Part shown: one piece after another, positions 9,826 to 18,482 of the stretch
Layout of the letters: every line of letters begins with the position of its first letter
How positions within the stretch are numbered: position 1 is the first letter of the stretch
Source of the DNA: Elusimicrobiota bacterium
GTDB lineage: Bacteria; Elusimicrobiota; Elusimicrobia; UBA1565; UBA9628
DNA length: 64,000 nt
Assembly: GCA_016212795.1 (NCBI GenBank)
Contig: JACRDT010000019.1
Coordinates: 52,402-116,401, forward strand
Direction: 5' to 3'
Made by a program: the position numbers and the translations under genes
Notes under the pieces: generated by a model
Told to the model about the DNA's origin: nothing
Database searches by the model: none
The model's input: the letters and a program-made list of their open reading frames with translations, nothing else

Positions 9826-10110
9826 TTGAAAGAGCGAACGCCGGCCCCGGGCATGGGCATCGCCCTGCGGGTCTGGTGGGCTTTCATGTGGCGGTTCGCC
9901 GCGCTCTTCATGCTGCCGGCCCTGCTCCTGTCGATGTTCCTGTTCTACATGCGCATCCAGGGCGGGCCGGCGGTGAAGGCCATGCAGTACTGCCTGTTCG
10001 CGTACATGATCTGGATCCAGATCGCCATCTTCCGCCGGGTCCTGAGCATGGATTTCGGGCATTTCCAGGTCAAAGTGCTGACCACGAAGGGAAAGGGGGC
10101 ATCCTTATGA
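9826..10110 (+). CDS. small two-helix membrane protein
   Basis: Up to 94 residues from a TTG at 9826; a 85-residue form from ATG 9853 (MGIALRVWWAF) is equally possible. Two hydrophobic helices are evident: FMWRFAALFMLPALLLSMFLF and YCLFAYMIWIQIAIFRRV. No family was recognised. It is enclosed by two copies of a palindromic repeat, and its stop codon lies inside the second copy. Function cannot be inferred. Confidence 0.5.
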   Translation: MKERTPAPGMGIALRVWWAFMWRFAALFMLPALLLSMFLFYMRIQGGPAVKAMQYCLFAYMIWIQIAIFRRVLSMDFGHFQVKVLTTKGKGASL

Positions 10111-10157
10111 AACGGCATATGCCCCCCGCTACTCGCCCCCCGTGGGGGGGCGAGTGA
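10107..10157 (+). repeat. palindromic repeat unit, copy 2
   Basis: Starts ATGAAACGGCATATGCCCCC, like the unit at 9762, and contains CTACTCGCC...GGCGAGTGAC. A further half-palindrome (TGCCCC...GGGGGAGGCAAGTGAC) follows to about 10180. The stop codon of the small membrane protein is the TGA inside its first bases. Confidence 0.7.
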
Positions 10158-10202
10158 CTGCCCCGTGGGGGAGGCAAGTGACGAGGAACCCTTCGGTGAG
10201 GA

Positions 10203-10751
10203 TTGGTGTCTAACCAGCCGGACGAGAACGAATTCCTGGCCCGGAACGCGGCCCTGGTCTACAACCTGTCGCTGCGCCTGGTGGGGAACCCCACCGATGC
10301 CGAGGATCTGGCCCAGGACGCGCTCTTGAGGGCTCTCAAGGCCTTGCCAGGCTTCCGGGGTGACTCGTCGCTGTCCACCTGGGTCTACCGCATCACGGTC
10401 AACACCTGGAAGAACAGGGTCCGTTCGGAGAAGAGACGGGGGTTCTGGAAGACGGTGTCGCTCAATCTCTTCACGGGGGAGGACGCCGATGAGGAGCCCT
10501 CCTTCAAGGCCGACGACCCCCCCCTGGACGCGGGGCTCGAGACCGGGGAGAAGGGAACGATGGTCCAGAAGGGGCTCATGGAACTCGACGAGGAAAGCCG
10601 GGCCGTGATCGTGCTCCGGGACATCGAGGAGCGGTCCTACCAGGAGATCGCCGCCATCCTGCGCATCCCGGAGGGCACGGTCAAATCCAGGCTCTCGCGG
10701 GCGCGGGAGTCCCTCCGGAACAAGCTCAAAGGCCGCCTGGCGGTGCCATGA
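10203..10751 (+). CDS. ECF-type RNA polymerase sigma factor
   Basis: About 182 residues starting at TTG 10203 or, more likely, GTG 10206 (VSNQPDENEF). Region 2 is seen in LVYNLSLRLVGNPTDAEDLAQDALLRALK and FRGDSSLSTWVYRITVNTWKNRVRSEKRR; region 4 in LDEESRAVIVLRDIEERSYQEIAAILRIPEGTVKSRLSRARESLRNKL. Regions 1 and 3 are missing, as in sigma-70 group 4. It would redirect RNA polymerase to stress or envelope genes. Its stop overlaps the anti-sigma gene (ATGA), which indicates co-regulation of the pair. The target promoter motif cannot be derived from this window. Confidence 0.92.
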   Translation: MVSNQPDENEFLARNAALVYNLSLRLVGNPTDAEDLAQDALLRALKALPGFRGDSSLSTWVYRITVNTWKNRVRSEKRRGFWKTVSLNLFTGEDADEEPSFKADDPPLDAGLETGEKGTMVQKGLMELDEESRAVIVLRDIEERSYQEIAAILRIPEGTVKSRLSRARESLRNKLKGRLAVP

Positions 10752-11971
10752 CCGACCACATCCACGGGCTGCTCTCGGAATACCTGGACGGGGAGCTGCA
10801 GCCCCAGAAGGCGAAGCTCGTCGAAGAGCACCTTGCCGCCTGCCCCGAGTGCCGCCGCCGGCTTTCGGACCTCAGTGCGGTCTCCAAGATGCTCGCCGGC
10901 CTCCCCAAGCATGACCTCCCTGCCGGCTTCATGGCCCGGCTCAAGAGCCGCCAGGCCCGCCAGCGAACGGCCTCGCCCCGCCAGGACTTCTTCGCCTGGA
11001 CGCTGCCGGTGCGGGCCGCCGCGCTCGCCCTTTCCGCCTTCCTGGTCGTCTTCGTCGCCTACGAGGGGCTGCGCGAGCGGCCCCTGGCCGGGCCGCCCCC
11101 GGCCGCCACCGCCGACCTGGACCAAGAAGCGAAGCCTGCGTCGAGCGCCTTCGACACGGCGGGCAAGGACGCGGGCATGGCGGCTCCCGCCGCGCCGGGC
11201 CCCAAGGCGGAGGTCTTCCGCCGGAAGACCGCGGCCTTCAGCCAATCGGGGAGGGCCTTGACCGCGCCCCGCCTGGCGGGCGGGTCGGCCCTGGACGAGA
11301 AGGCCGCGCCGAAGAAGACCTACACCAACGAAGAGCTCCAGCGGATGATCGAGGAGGAGAAGAAGCGCCTGGGCATCAAGTCCATCGCCCGCCGGGAGCG
11401 CACCCTCCCCACCGATGAGGACATCCTCGGCGTCCGCCATCCGGACCGCGAGATGATCGTCGGCAAGCCGGCCCCGGCTGCCCTGGCCGGGGAGACCCCC
11501 GCCATGATCGCGCCGACCAAGCTTCAGACCGCGGCCGCGCCCGCCGACATCGCCCTGGGCCCGGCGCCCCAGGAGGCCGGCATGACCTTCACCGCGGCGG
11601 CCAAGGGGCCGTCGGCGCCGGCCCGGCAGCTCGCCAAAGCCGACCAGGACCTCGACTCGGACGCCTCCGGCGGAGGGTCCGCCGCTCCCCGCATCGAGGT
11701 GGCCCGCTCGCAAGACCAGCTCGACTCCCTCTGGGCCCGCCGCGCCATCGCCTACCCCAAGCCGGCCGTCGATTTCCAACGCCAGATGCTGGTCATGGCC
11801 CCCGCCGCCGGCCAGGGCGAGCCGCCGCTGGACATCGTGTCGGTCCAGGAGACCCCCGACGGCATCCTGGTCCTCTGCCGGCCCAGGCCGTCCGCCCGCG
11901 CCGGCGAGGACTCCTTCAGGGTGGTCCCCATCGTCAAGGACCTCCCCGTGCGGCTGCGCGTCGTCCGATAG
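10748..11971 (+). CDS. zinc-finger transmembrane anti-sigma factor with a large extracytoplasmic domain
   Basis: 407 residues. The N-terminal DHIHGLLSEYLDGELQPQKAKLVEEHLAACPECRRRL has the H-x3-C-x2-C zinc-binding anti-sigma (zf-HC2) signature that holds the sigma factor. A single TM helix (about residues 80-100, LPVRAAALALSAFLVVFVAYEG) is followed by a roughly 300-residue Ala/Pro-rich extracytoplasmic part. The last about 85 residues (RSQDQLDSLWARR...VDFQRQMLVMAP...RLRVVR) resemble PrcB-type C-terminal domains. It should sense an envelope signal and release the sigma factor after proteolysis. It is encoded immediately downstream of, and overlapping, its sigma factor. Confidence 0.85.
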   Translation: MTDHIHGLLSEYLDGELQPQKAKLVEEHLAACPECRRRLSDLSAVSKMLAGLPKHDLPAGFMARLKSRQARQRTASPRQDFFAWTLPVRAAALALSAFLVVFVAYEGLRERPLAGPPPAATADLDQEAKPASSAFDTAGKDAGMAAPAAPGPKAEVFRRKTAAFSQSGRALTAPRLAGGSALDEKAAPKKTYTNEELQRMIEEEKKRLGIKSIARRERTLPTDEDILGVRHPDREMIVGKPAPAALAGETPAMIAPTKLQTAAAPADIALGPAPQEAGMTFTAAAKGPSAPARQLAKADQDLDSDASGGGSAAPRIEVARSQDQLDSLWARRAIAYPKPAVDFQRQMLVMAPAAGQGEPPLDIVSVQETPDGILVLCRPRPSARAGEDSFRVVPIVKDLPVRLRVVR

Positions 11972-12041
11972 AGACCCGCCCCACCCGCTGAGCCGCCCTT
12001 TTCCTCGCGGAAAACAACATAAATCCTTAACAGGCCCCTGA

Positions 12042-12047
12042 TACAAT
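12042..12047 (+). promoter_or_regulatory. -10 hexamer TACAAT upstream of the large coiled-coil gene
   Basis: TACAAT lies 35 nt before the ATG at 12083, with TTAACA only 9 nt upstream, too close for a standard -35. The surrounding 110 bp between the anti-sigma gene and the coiled-coil gene is the only AT-richer stretch here, so a promoter is likely. Whether the adjacent ECF sigma factor reads it cannot be decided. Confidence 0.4.
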
Positions 12048-12082
12048 CAGGTCCGTCACCACTCTGTCACATGGGGTCTTGA

Positions 12083-15000
12083 ATGGAACAACCAGAAAGC
12101 CGGAACGACCAGAGACTCGACTCCGCCGACGTCGACGCCATCAACAACCTCGACACGGCCAGGATGTCGCTGCGCTGGGCGCTGGAGCGCATCAGCTCCA
12201 TCGAGAAGTCGCGGGTCGAGGCCGCCGACAAGGCGGCCAAGGAAGAGCGGGCCCGCACCGCCATCGACCGGGAGTGCCAGGCCCTGCGGCGCACCGTCGC
12301 GGTGAACGCCGAGGAAGCCGCGCAGCGCGAGCTCTACTACAAGAAGCTCGAGGGCCTCATGGACCTCAAGCTCAAGGGCGAGCTCGACGTTTCGGCCCTG
12401 GTCAAGCACGAAGCCGAGGTCGCCCGGATGCACGAGTACCTGGTCCAGCGGCAGAAAGACGTCGAATCCGACTACGCCATCAAGCGCGACGACCTGGAGA
12501 AGCAGTACCAGAAGCTCCGCGCCGAGGCCGCCGAGGAGCGGCGCGCCGCGAACCTCAAGGCCGAGGAGTCCCTCTCGCACCGCCGGTCCACCCTGGAGAA
12601 GGAGTTCGCCCCGAAGCTCGTCGAGCTCCACGAGATTGAAGCCCGGCTGCGGGCCCAGGAGAGGATCCTGGCCGACCGGCAGGCCCACTTCGAGGTCTTC
12701 TACAAAGAGCAGCGCTCCCAGCTCGACCACGAGATCAAGGTCTTCCGCCAGGAGGTCGAGGACCAGGTCAAGTTCCGGGTCGAAGGCACGGAGAGCCTCC
12801 TGGCCGACCGCCAGGCCCTCAAGGACCAGGCGTGGGCCCAGCAGAAGGCCATCCTCATCCACGAGCTGGCCGAGCTGCGGACCAAGCACCAGGACCTCCA
12901 GGACGGGAACATCGAGCTGGAGAAGCGCCTGTCCGAGGCGCAGGAGCACGCCCGGCGGGCCGACCTGGCCGCGGTCAACGAGGCGACCCTGCGCGAGGAG
13001 TGCGACGGCTGGCGGCGCAAGCACCAGGCCGAGCTCGAGCGCAACCTCTCTTTGGAGAAGCGCCTGGCCGAGGCGCAGGACGTGGCGCGGCACGCGCAGA
13101 TGGCGGCCGCGCGCGGGGATTCGGAGCTCAAGCGGGTGGAAGCCCTCAAGGCCGACGAGACGGCAAGCATCCTCCAGCGGTGCCACCAGCAGGCCGACGC
13201 CCTCGTCGACCTCGAGAAGCGCCTCATGGAGGCCGAGGAGAGCGCCAAGCTCGTCGAGCTCCACGCCGCCAACGAGGCGGCCTTCGCCCAGGAGTCCGCC
13301 AACCTCAGGCGCAAGCTGCAGGAATCCTCGGATAGGACGATCGAGCTCGAGCGCCAGCTCTCCCAACTGCACGACCGGGCCTGCCGCGCCGAGACCGAGG
13401 CTGCCCGCCAGACCCAGCAGGCCTCGCTCGCCGAGGCCCTGCGCCGCGACGAGACCGAGGCCCTCTCCCTGAAGCACCAGGAGCAGTCCCAGAGGCTCAT
13501 CGACGTCGAGAAGCGCCTCATGGAGGCCGAGGAGCGCGCCAAGCTCGTCGAGCTCCACGCCGCCAACGAGGCGGCCTTCGCCCAGGAATCCGGCGACCTC
13601 AGGCGCAAGCTGCAGGAATCCTCGGACAGGATCATCGAGCTCGAGCGCCAGCTCTCCCAACTGCACGACCGGGCCTGCCGCGCCGACAACGAGGCGGCCC
13701 GCCAGACCCAGCAGGCCTCGCTCGCCGAGAACCAGCGCGCCGAGCAGGCCGCGGCCATGACCGCGCAGTCGGACGAGCAGGCCGCCAGGATCAAGGCTCT
13801 CGAGAAGGACCTCGCCGCCTCCCAAGGCGGAGCCTCCCGCCTCGAGCAGGCGGTCGCCCGCCTGACGGACGAGAGCAGGCGCACCGAGGAGTTCTGGGCC
13901 AAGGAGTCCGCCGCCTTCAACCACAGGGCGCAGGAGCAGGCCCTCAGGATCGACGGCCTCCAGAAGCTCCTCGCCCAAGCCGAGGAGCACGCCAAGCGCG
14001 CCGAGCACGAGGCCGCCGACGCCGCCCAGCAGGCCCAGGAATCGGGCCTGGCCGAGCGCCGCCGCGCCGAGCAGGCCCAGACGCTCTCCAAGGCGCTCGA
14101 CGAGCGGAACGCCGAGCTGGCGGGCCTGCGGACGAGGATCGACGACCTGCGGGACCTCCTCGCCACGGCCGAGGAGAAAGGCAAGCGCGCGGACATGGCC
14201 TCGGCCCACGAGGCCAGCCTCCGCCAGGAGCTGGGCCTGCTGCGCGAGAAGTACCGCGAGCACATGGACAAGAACGTCGAGCTCGAGCGCCGCGCCGACG
14301 AGGCCGAGGAGGCCGCCCAGAAAGCCCAGCTCGACGCGGCCGAGCAGGCGGCCCTGCGCAGGAAGACGGAAGAAGGCCGGCAGGCCGACGCCGAGCAGTG
14401 GGCCAAGAAGCATGACGACGCCTTGGCCAAGAACCTCGACCTGGAGATGAGGCTCGCGCAAGCCGCCGAGGCGGCCAAGCGCGCCCAGCTCGAAGCCCAG
14501 CGCGAGGCCCAGGAGGCCAGGCACCTGGAGGCCGTCGAGCGAGAGGAGTCCGCCTCGCTCCACAAGAAGTGCCAGGAGCAGCTCGAGAAGATCGTCGAGC
14601 TCGAGAAAGCCCTGGCCCTGGCCGAGGACAAGGCCGCCCGCAGCCAGATGGCCGTGGAGCTCAAGGCTTCCGAGATCACCCGCATCGAGTCCCTCGACCG
14701 CGAGGAATCCGAGGAGATCCTCAAGAGGCTCCACACGCAGGGCGGCAAGATCATGGAGCTCGAGAAGGCCCTCGCCCAGGCCTCCGAGCACGCCAAGCTC
14801 GTCGAGCTCCACGTCGCCAACGAGGCCGTCCTCCATAAGGAAGCGGAGGCCCTCAGGCGCGACCTGGCCGAGACCGCGGCCAAGAACGTCGCCTACGAGC
14901 GGCTCCTCGCCCAAGCCGAGGACTCGGCCAACCGCGCCCAGTCGACTTTGGAGCTGAGGACCGAGCAGCTCAGACGCCTCGAGTCCGTCGAACGCGAGCA

Positions 15001-16315
15001 ACAGGACGCCCTGCAGCGGCGGTCCGAGGAGCAGCGCGCCAGGATCTTCGAGCTCGAGCGGGCCCTCGGCGAAGCCCTGCAGAAGGCCGCCCTGGGCGAT
15101 GACGCCGCGACCTGGAAGCAGCGGGCCCAGGAGGCCGAGAAGACCGCGGCTCAACTCGAGCAGAAGCTCTTCGACGCCTCCGACGGGCTGCAGAGGAAGT
15201 ACCAGGACGCCCTGGCCAAGAACCGGGAGCTCGAGCAGCGCCTCGTCGACACCGACGACCGGGCCCGGCGCGCGGAAGTCGGCTCCGGCGACGAGTCCCA
15301 GCTGCGCCAGGAGGCCGCCGGCCTCCAGCAGAAGTGCCGGGAGCAATCCCAGCGCGTCTTCGAGCTCGAGAAGAAGCTCGCCGACTCGCTCGAGAGCTCC
15401 CGGCGGTCCGAAACGATCGGCAAGATGCTCTCCCTGGCCGAGAAGGCCGTCCAGGACCGGGACGCCGTCCTTAAGGACCGCGAGCGCGACTGGGAGAAGG
15501 AGCGGGCCGACCTGGCCGGGCGCCTGCGCCGGGCCGAGGAAGCCTTGTCGGGGCAGATGCGCCGGCTGCAAGAACAACTCGCCCAGGAGGCCGCCCGGGC
15601 GCGGGACCTCCAAAGGCAGGCGCTCCTCTCCCAGGAGGCGGCCAAGAGCGGCGAAGCCATGGCCGAGACCGCGAGGCTCGTCCTGGAGGAGAAGGAGCGG
15701 CGGTGGGAGGCCGAGAAAGCCTCCATCTACGAGTCTTGCGTCAATGTCGATGAAAAAGAGAGGCTGGAAGCGGCACTCCAGCGGGCCGAGGAGAAGTGGA
15801 GCCGCGACAAGCGCGCCCTCTCCGAGGAGGCCAACGCCTGGAAGCGACGGCACCAGGAATGCCTCGCGGCCGTCGCCGCCTTCGAGGAGCGCGTCATCCA
15901 GGCGGAGACCGTCGCCGAGAACGCGGCGCGGGCCGCGGCGCGGGAGACCGACGAGCGCAGGAAGCTCGAGAAGCTCTCCCGGGAGGAGGCCGAGGCCCTG
16001 AAGACCCGCCAGCAAGAGGCGCACGACAAGGCCATGTCCCTGGAGAAGCAGACGGCGCTCGCGCAAGACGAGGCCAAGACGGCGCGCGCCGAGGCCGAGA
16101 GCCTCAGGTCCCTGGCGGCCGAGCGCGAGCAGAAGTGGGGCATGGAGCAGACCGACCTCCTCGAGCGCCTGCGCCGGGCCGCGGACGAGGCCGAGGCCGC
16201 CAGGCGCCTCCTGGCGGAGCGCGAGCGCCGGTCGCAGGACGAGAAGAAGGCCTATCTGGCGGCGGTCGACGCGCTCGAGGAGCGCCTGCGCCAGCTCGAG
16301 AAAAAAGACGCATGA
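12083..16315 (+). CDS. giant coiled-coil protein (1410 residues)
   Basis: Almost the whole protein is Ala/Glu/Leu/Arg-rich heptad repeat, predicted as one very long coiled coil, with no signal peptide or membrane helix. The N-terminus carries a short motif, AINNLDTARMSLRWALERIS (about residues 19-38), shared with the coiled-coil protein at 16,509. Units of the type EKRLMEAEE...AKLVELHAANEA recur; two about 75-residue blocks at 13214 and 13508 are nearly identical and offset by 98 codons, exactly 14 heptads. Function is unknown: it could be a cytoskeletal or scaffold protein, or an organiser of surface-polysaccharide export given the ExeA-like ATPase and Wza/Wzc genes next to it. The opposite strand is also open but is a shadow of codon bias. 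Confidence 0.85.
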   Translation: MEQPESRNDQRLDSADVDAINNLDTARMSLRWALERISSIEKSRVEAADKAAKEERARTAIDRECQALRRTVAVNAEEAAQRELYYKKLEGLMDLKLKGELDVSALVKHEAEVARMHEYLVQRQKDVESDYAIKRDDLEKQYQKLRAEAAEERRAANLKAEESLSHRRSTLEKEFAPKLVELHEIEARLRAQERILADRQAHFEVFYKEQRSQLDHEIKVFRQEVEDQVKFRVEGTESLLADRQALKDQAWAQQKAILIHELAELRTKHQDLQDGNIELEKRLSEAQEHARRADLAAVNEATLREECDGWRRKHQAELERNLSLEKRLAEAQDVARHAQMAAARGDSELKRVEALKADETASILQRCHQQADALVDLEKRLMEAEESAKLVELHAANEAAFAQESANLRRKLQESSDRTIELERQLSQLHDRACRAETEAARQTQQASLAEALRRDETEALSLKHQEQSQRLIDVEKRLMEAEERAKLVELHAANEAAFAQESGDLRRKLQESSDRIIELERQLSQLHDRACRADNEAARQTQQASLAENQRAEQAAAMTAQSDEQAARIKALEKDLAASQGGASRLEQAVARLTDESRRTEEFWAKESAAFNHRAQEQALRIDGLQKLLAQAEEHAKRAEHEAADAAQQAQESGLAERRRAEQAQTLSKALDERNAELAGLRTRIDDLRDLLATAEEKGKRADMASAHEASLRQELGLLREKYREHMDKNVELERRADEAEEAAQKAQLDAAEQAALRRKTEEGRQADAEQWAKKHDDALAKNLDLEMRLAQAAEAAKRAQLEAQREAQEARHLEAVEREESASLHKKCQEQLEKIVELEKALALAEDKAARSQMAVELKASEITRIESLDREESEEILKRLHTQGGKIMELEKALAQASEHAKLVELHVANEAVLHKEAEALRRDLAETAAKNVAYERLLAQAEDSANRAQSTLELRTEQLRRLESVEREQQDALQRRSEEQRARIFELERALGEALQKAALGDDAATWKQRAQEAEKTAAQLEQKLFDASDGLQRKYQDALAKNRELEQRLVDTDDRARRAEVGSGDESQLRQEAAGLQQKCREQSQRVFELEKKLADSLESSRRSETIGKMLSLAEKAVQDRDAVLKDRERDWEKERADLAGRLRRAEEALSGQMRRLQEQLAQEAARARDLQRQALLSQEAAKSGEAMAETARLVLEEKERRWEAEKASIYESCVNVDEKERLEAALQRAEEKWSRDKRALSEEANAWKRRHQECLAAVAAFEERVIQAETVAENAARAAARETDERRKLEKLSREEAEALKTRQQEAHDKAMSLEKQTALAQDEAKTARAEAESLRSLAAEREQKWGMEQTDLLERLRRAADEAEAARRLLAERERRSQDEKKAYLAAVDALEERLRQLEKKDA
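13214..13733 (+). repeat. 98-codon internal duplication in the coiled-coil gene
   Basis: The segment starting GAGAAGCGCCTCATGGAGG at 13214 is repeated from 13508 with only scattered substitutions over roughly 225 bp. The 294-bp spacing equals 14 heptads, so the duplication keeps coiled-coil register. Weaker copies of the same unit occur further downstream (for example AKLVELHVANEA near 14790). Confidence 0.85.
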
Positions 16316-16471
16316 AGCGCCTCGCGCCCGTCGGGCCGCTAAGTAGTTCTACGCAGGCGCATGCGTGGAATCACGACTGTTCCGCGGAGGAGCAGGATGT
16401 TATCATCTCTCACGCCGTCGCATCACCATGGACAACGCCATTGATCCGGACCGGGCCGCCTCGCTATTGGC

Positions 16472-16502
16472 TATAATATACGGCATGTTCGGCCCCAAGG
16501 AG
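16472..16502 (+). promoter_or_regulatory. -10 box TATAAT and Shine-Dalgarno AAGGAG deciding the start of the second coiled-coil gene
   Basis: A perfect TATAAT occurs at 16472-16477 and AAGGAG at 16497-16502, 6 nt before ATG 16509. This arrangement rules out the in-frame upstream starts (ATG near 16428 and 16485), which would lie upstream of or too close to the transcription start. Confidence 0.7.
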
Positions 16503-16508
16503 CGACAA

Positions 16509-17576
16509 ATGGACACGCCTCGGACCCCGGGAGTCGACACCCCCGGCCAAAGCCATGAGACCGCGCCATCGGGCATCCCCGACATCTCCCAGATCAACTC
16601 CCTCGACACGGCCCGCATGGCCCTGCGTTGGGCGCTCGAGAGGCTCTCCTTCCTGGAGAAGGCCAAGGGCGACCACGAGGCCAAGACCGCCATGCTCTCC
16701 ACCGCCCTGGCCGCCGCCGAGAAGGAGGGCGCGGCCGCCAAGTCTCTGCTGGCCGAGCGCGAGCAGTACTGGAACAAGGTCGACGAGCTCTCCCTCCTCG
16801 ACGCCGAAGGCAAGGCCACGGCCGAGGCCCTGGCCAGGCGCGAGGCGGAGTTCGTCCGCGTGCACGACGGCGTCGTCGCGGCCTTGAAGAAGCGCCTGGC
16901 CATGGCCGAGGACGCGGCCCGCCGGGCCCAGGCCATGACGGAGAACCGCGAGGCCACGCTCACCGAGCGGGAGAAGGCCTGGCTGCGGGAGAAAGAGGAG
17001 CTCATCACCCGCCACCAAGCGGCCGCGAGAGCCTCCGAGCGCGCCTCGGACCTGCAGAAAGCGAAGCTGGCTTCGGAGCTGTCCGCCGCGCGCGAAAGAC
17101 ATCAGCAGCAGACCGCCCGCCTCCTCGAGCTGGAGCGCCGCGCCACGGAGGCCGAGGAAGGCCTCGCCCAGGCCCAGGCCCTCGCCGAGAGCAGCAAGCC
17201 CTTCCTGGCCGAGCAGGAGCGCCAGCTCAACCGACAGCGCGCCGAGCTCGAGCGCCGCATCAGGGCCTTCGAGGCCGACGAGCGGGAGAGGACCGACGAG
17301 GCGCTCAAGCGGGCCGGCGCCTCCTGGGCCGAGGAGCGGGCGCAGTTCCTCGACGAGATCGAGCTGTGGCGCCAGAAGCACCGGACCCAGGTGACGAATC
17401 TCCTAGACCTCGAGCGGCGCGTCATGGACGCCGAGGAGACGGCACGACGCCACGAACGCCTCAAGCCGCGGGAGCCGGACCTTTCGGTGCGCGAGCGCCG
17501 GCTTGAGGAGCGCGCGCGGGAGCTCTCCGAGTTCGCCCAGGCCCTCGAGTCGAGGCTTCCCGAGGCCCAAGGATAG
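16509..17576 (+). CDS. coiled-coil protein, paralogue of the 1410-residue protein
   Basis: 355 residues. After a Pro/Thr-rich N-terminus (MDTPRTPGVDTPGQ) comes QINSLDTARMALRWALERLS, which matches the N-terminal motif of the giant coiled-coil protein almost residue for residue. The rest is Ala/Glu/Arg-rich heptad repeat. No signal peptide or TM helix. It ends 9 nt before the ExeA-like ATPase gene, so the two are probably one operon and may act together; the shared motif could be a docking or dimerisation site. Function unknown. Confidence 0.8.
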   Translation: MDTPRTPGVDTPGQSHETAPSGIPDISQINSLDTARMALRWALERLSFLEKAKGDHEAKTAMLSTALAAAEKEGAAAKSLLAEREQYWNKVDELSLLDAEGKATAEALARREAEFVRVHDGVVAALKKRLAMAEDAARRAQAMTENREATLTEREKAWLREKEELITRHQAAARASERASDLQKAKLASELSAARERHQQQTARLLELERRATEAEEGLAQAQALAESSKPFLAEQERQLNRQRAELERRIRAFEADERERTDEALKRAGASWAEERAQFLDEIELWRQKHRTQVTNLLDLERRVMDAEETARRHERLKPREPDLSVRERRLEERARELSEFAQALESRLPEAQG

Positions 17577-17585
17577 CGCGGCGGC

Positions 17586-18395
17586 ATGTACACGGAATAC
17601 TGGAAGCTCAAGGAACTCCCCTTCGAGAACACCCCCGACCCCAGGTTCTTCTTCTCGTCGGAGCGCCACCACGAGGCCCTCTCCCGCCTGCAGTACATCG
17701 TCCGGGAGAGGAAGGCCTGCGGCGTCCTCTCCGGCGTCTACGGGTGCGGCAAGACGCTCGTCCTGCACGCCCTGCGCAAGTCCACCGAGCCCGAGGGCTG
17801 CCGCTACGCCGTGTTGTCCAACCCCAGGCTCGACGACCTGGGCATCCTGCGCATGATCCTGCGGAGCCTCGTCGGGCAGGACGTGCCCTCCAACAAGGCG
17901 GACGTGCTCATGGCGCTGCAGGACCACATCGAGGGCGTGGCCCACGACGGCAAGCACACGGTCATCGCCGTCGACGAGGCCCACGCCATCATCTCGAACG
18001 ACGTGTTCGAGGAGCTGAGGCTCCTCCTGAACTTCCAGACCGAGACCAGGTTCCTGGTGACGCTGCTCCTGGTGGGCCAGCCGGAACTCAGGCCCAAGAT
18101 CGAGGCGAACAAGCAGCTCAACCAGCGGGTGAACCTCCACTTCCACCTCGACGCGTTCAGCGCCGAGGACACCGCCCGCTACGTCAGGCACAGGCTCTCC
18201 ACGGCCGGCGACGGCGCCGGGGAGGTCTTCACCGCCGAGGCCGTCGAGCTCCTGCACCGGCACTCGGGCGGCATCCCCAGGTGGCTCAACCACTTCTGCC
18301 ACATGAGCCTGCTGGCCGGCTACACCAAAGGCCTGCGGAGCATCACGCCGGACATCGTCGAAGAGGCCGTGCAGAGCGTCAAAGGCTCGGTCTAA
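17586..18395 (+). CDS. ExeA-like AAA ATPase
   Basis: 269 residues, typical of the ATPase domain of ExeA/GspA-type proteins without the peptidoglycan-binding tail. The N-terminus YWKLKELPFENTPDPRFFF is the family hallmark. Walker A is GVYGCGKT (about residue 47), Walker B is VIAVDEAHAI (about 128), followed by sensor-like LLVGQPEL and an arginine-finger region near QRVNLHFHLD. Such ATPases occur beside secretion, pilus and exopolysaccharide systems. Here it sits between coiled-coil proteins and polysaccharide-export genes, so a role in assembling or energising an envelope structure is likely. It converges on the Wzc gene. Confidence 0.85.
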   Translation: MYTEYWKLKELPFENTPDPRFFFSSERHHEALSRLQYIVRERKACGVLSGVYGCGKTLVLHALRKSTEPEGCRYAVLSNPRLDDLGILRMILRSLVGQDVPSNKADVLMALQDHIEGVAHDGKHTVIAVDEAHAIISNDVFEELRLLLNFQTETRFLVTLLLVGQPELRPKIEANKQLNQRVNLHFHLDAFSAEDTARYVRHRLSTAGDGAGEVFTAEAVELLHRHSGGIPRWLNHFCHMSLLAGYTKGLRSITPDIVEEAVQSVKGSV

Positions 18396-18482
18396 GCCTC
18401 GCGCCGGCGCGAGGCGCGTCCTGACCCCTCCGCTTGGACGGATCGATCACCTGGCGGCAGGAGGGCTGCGGCCGGACGGGTC

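Noticed and set aside
12056..16066. 1336-residue open frame antisense to the giant coiled-coil gene
   Set aside because: Leu/Gly-rich composition is the mirror of Ala/Glu/Arg-rich GC-biased codons. The coiled-coil frame has heptads, internal duplication and a motif shared with a second protein.
18396..18482. Terminator between the convergent ExeA-like and Wzc genes
   Set aside because: No stem followed by a T run could be seen in these 87 bp.
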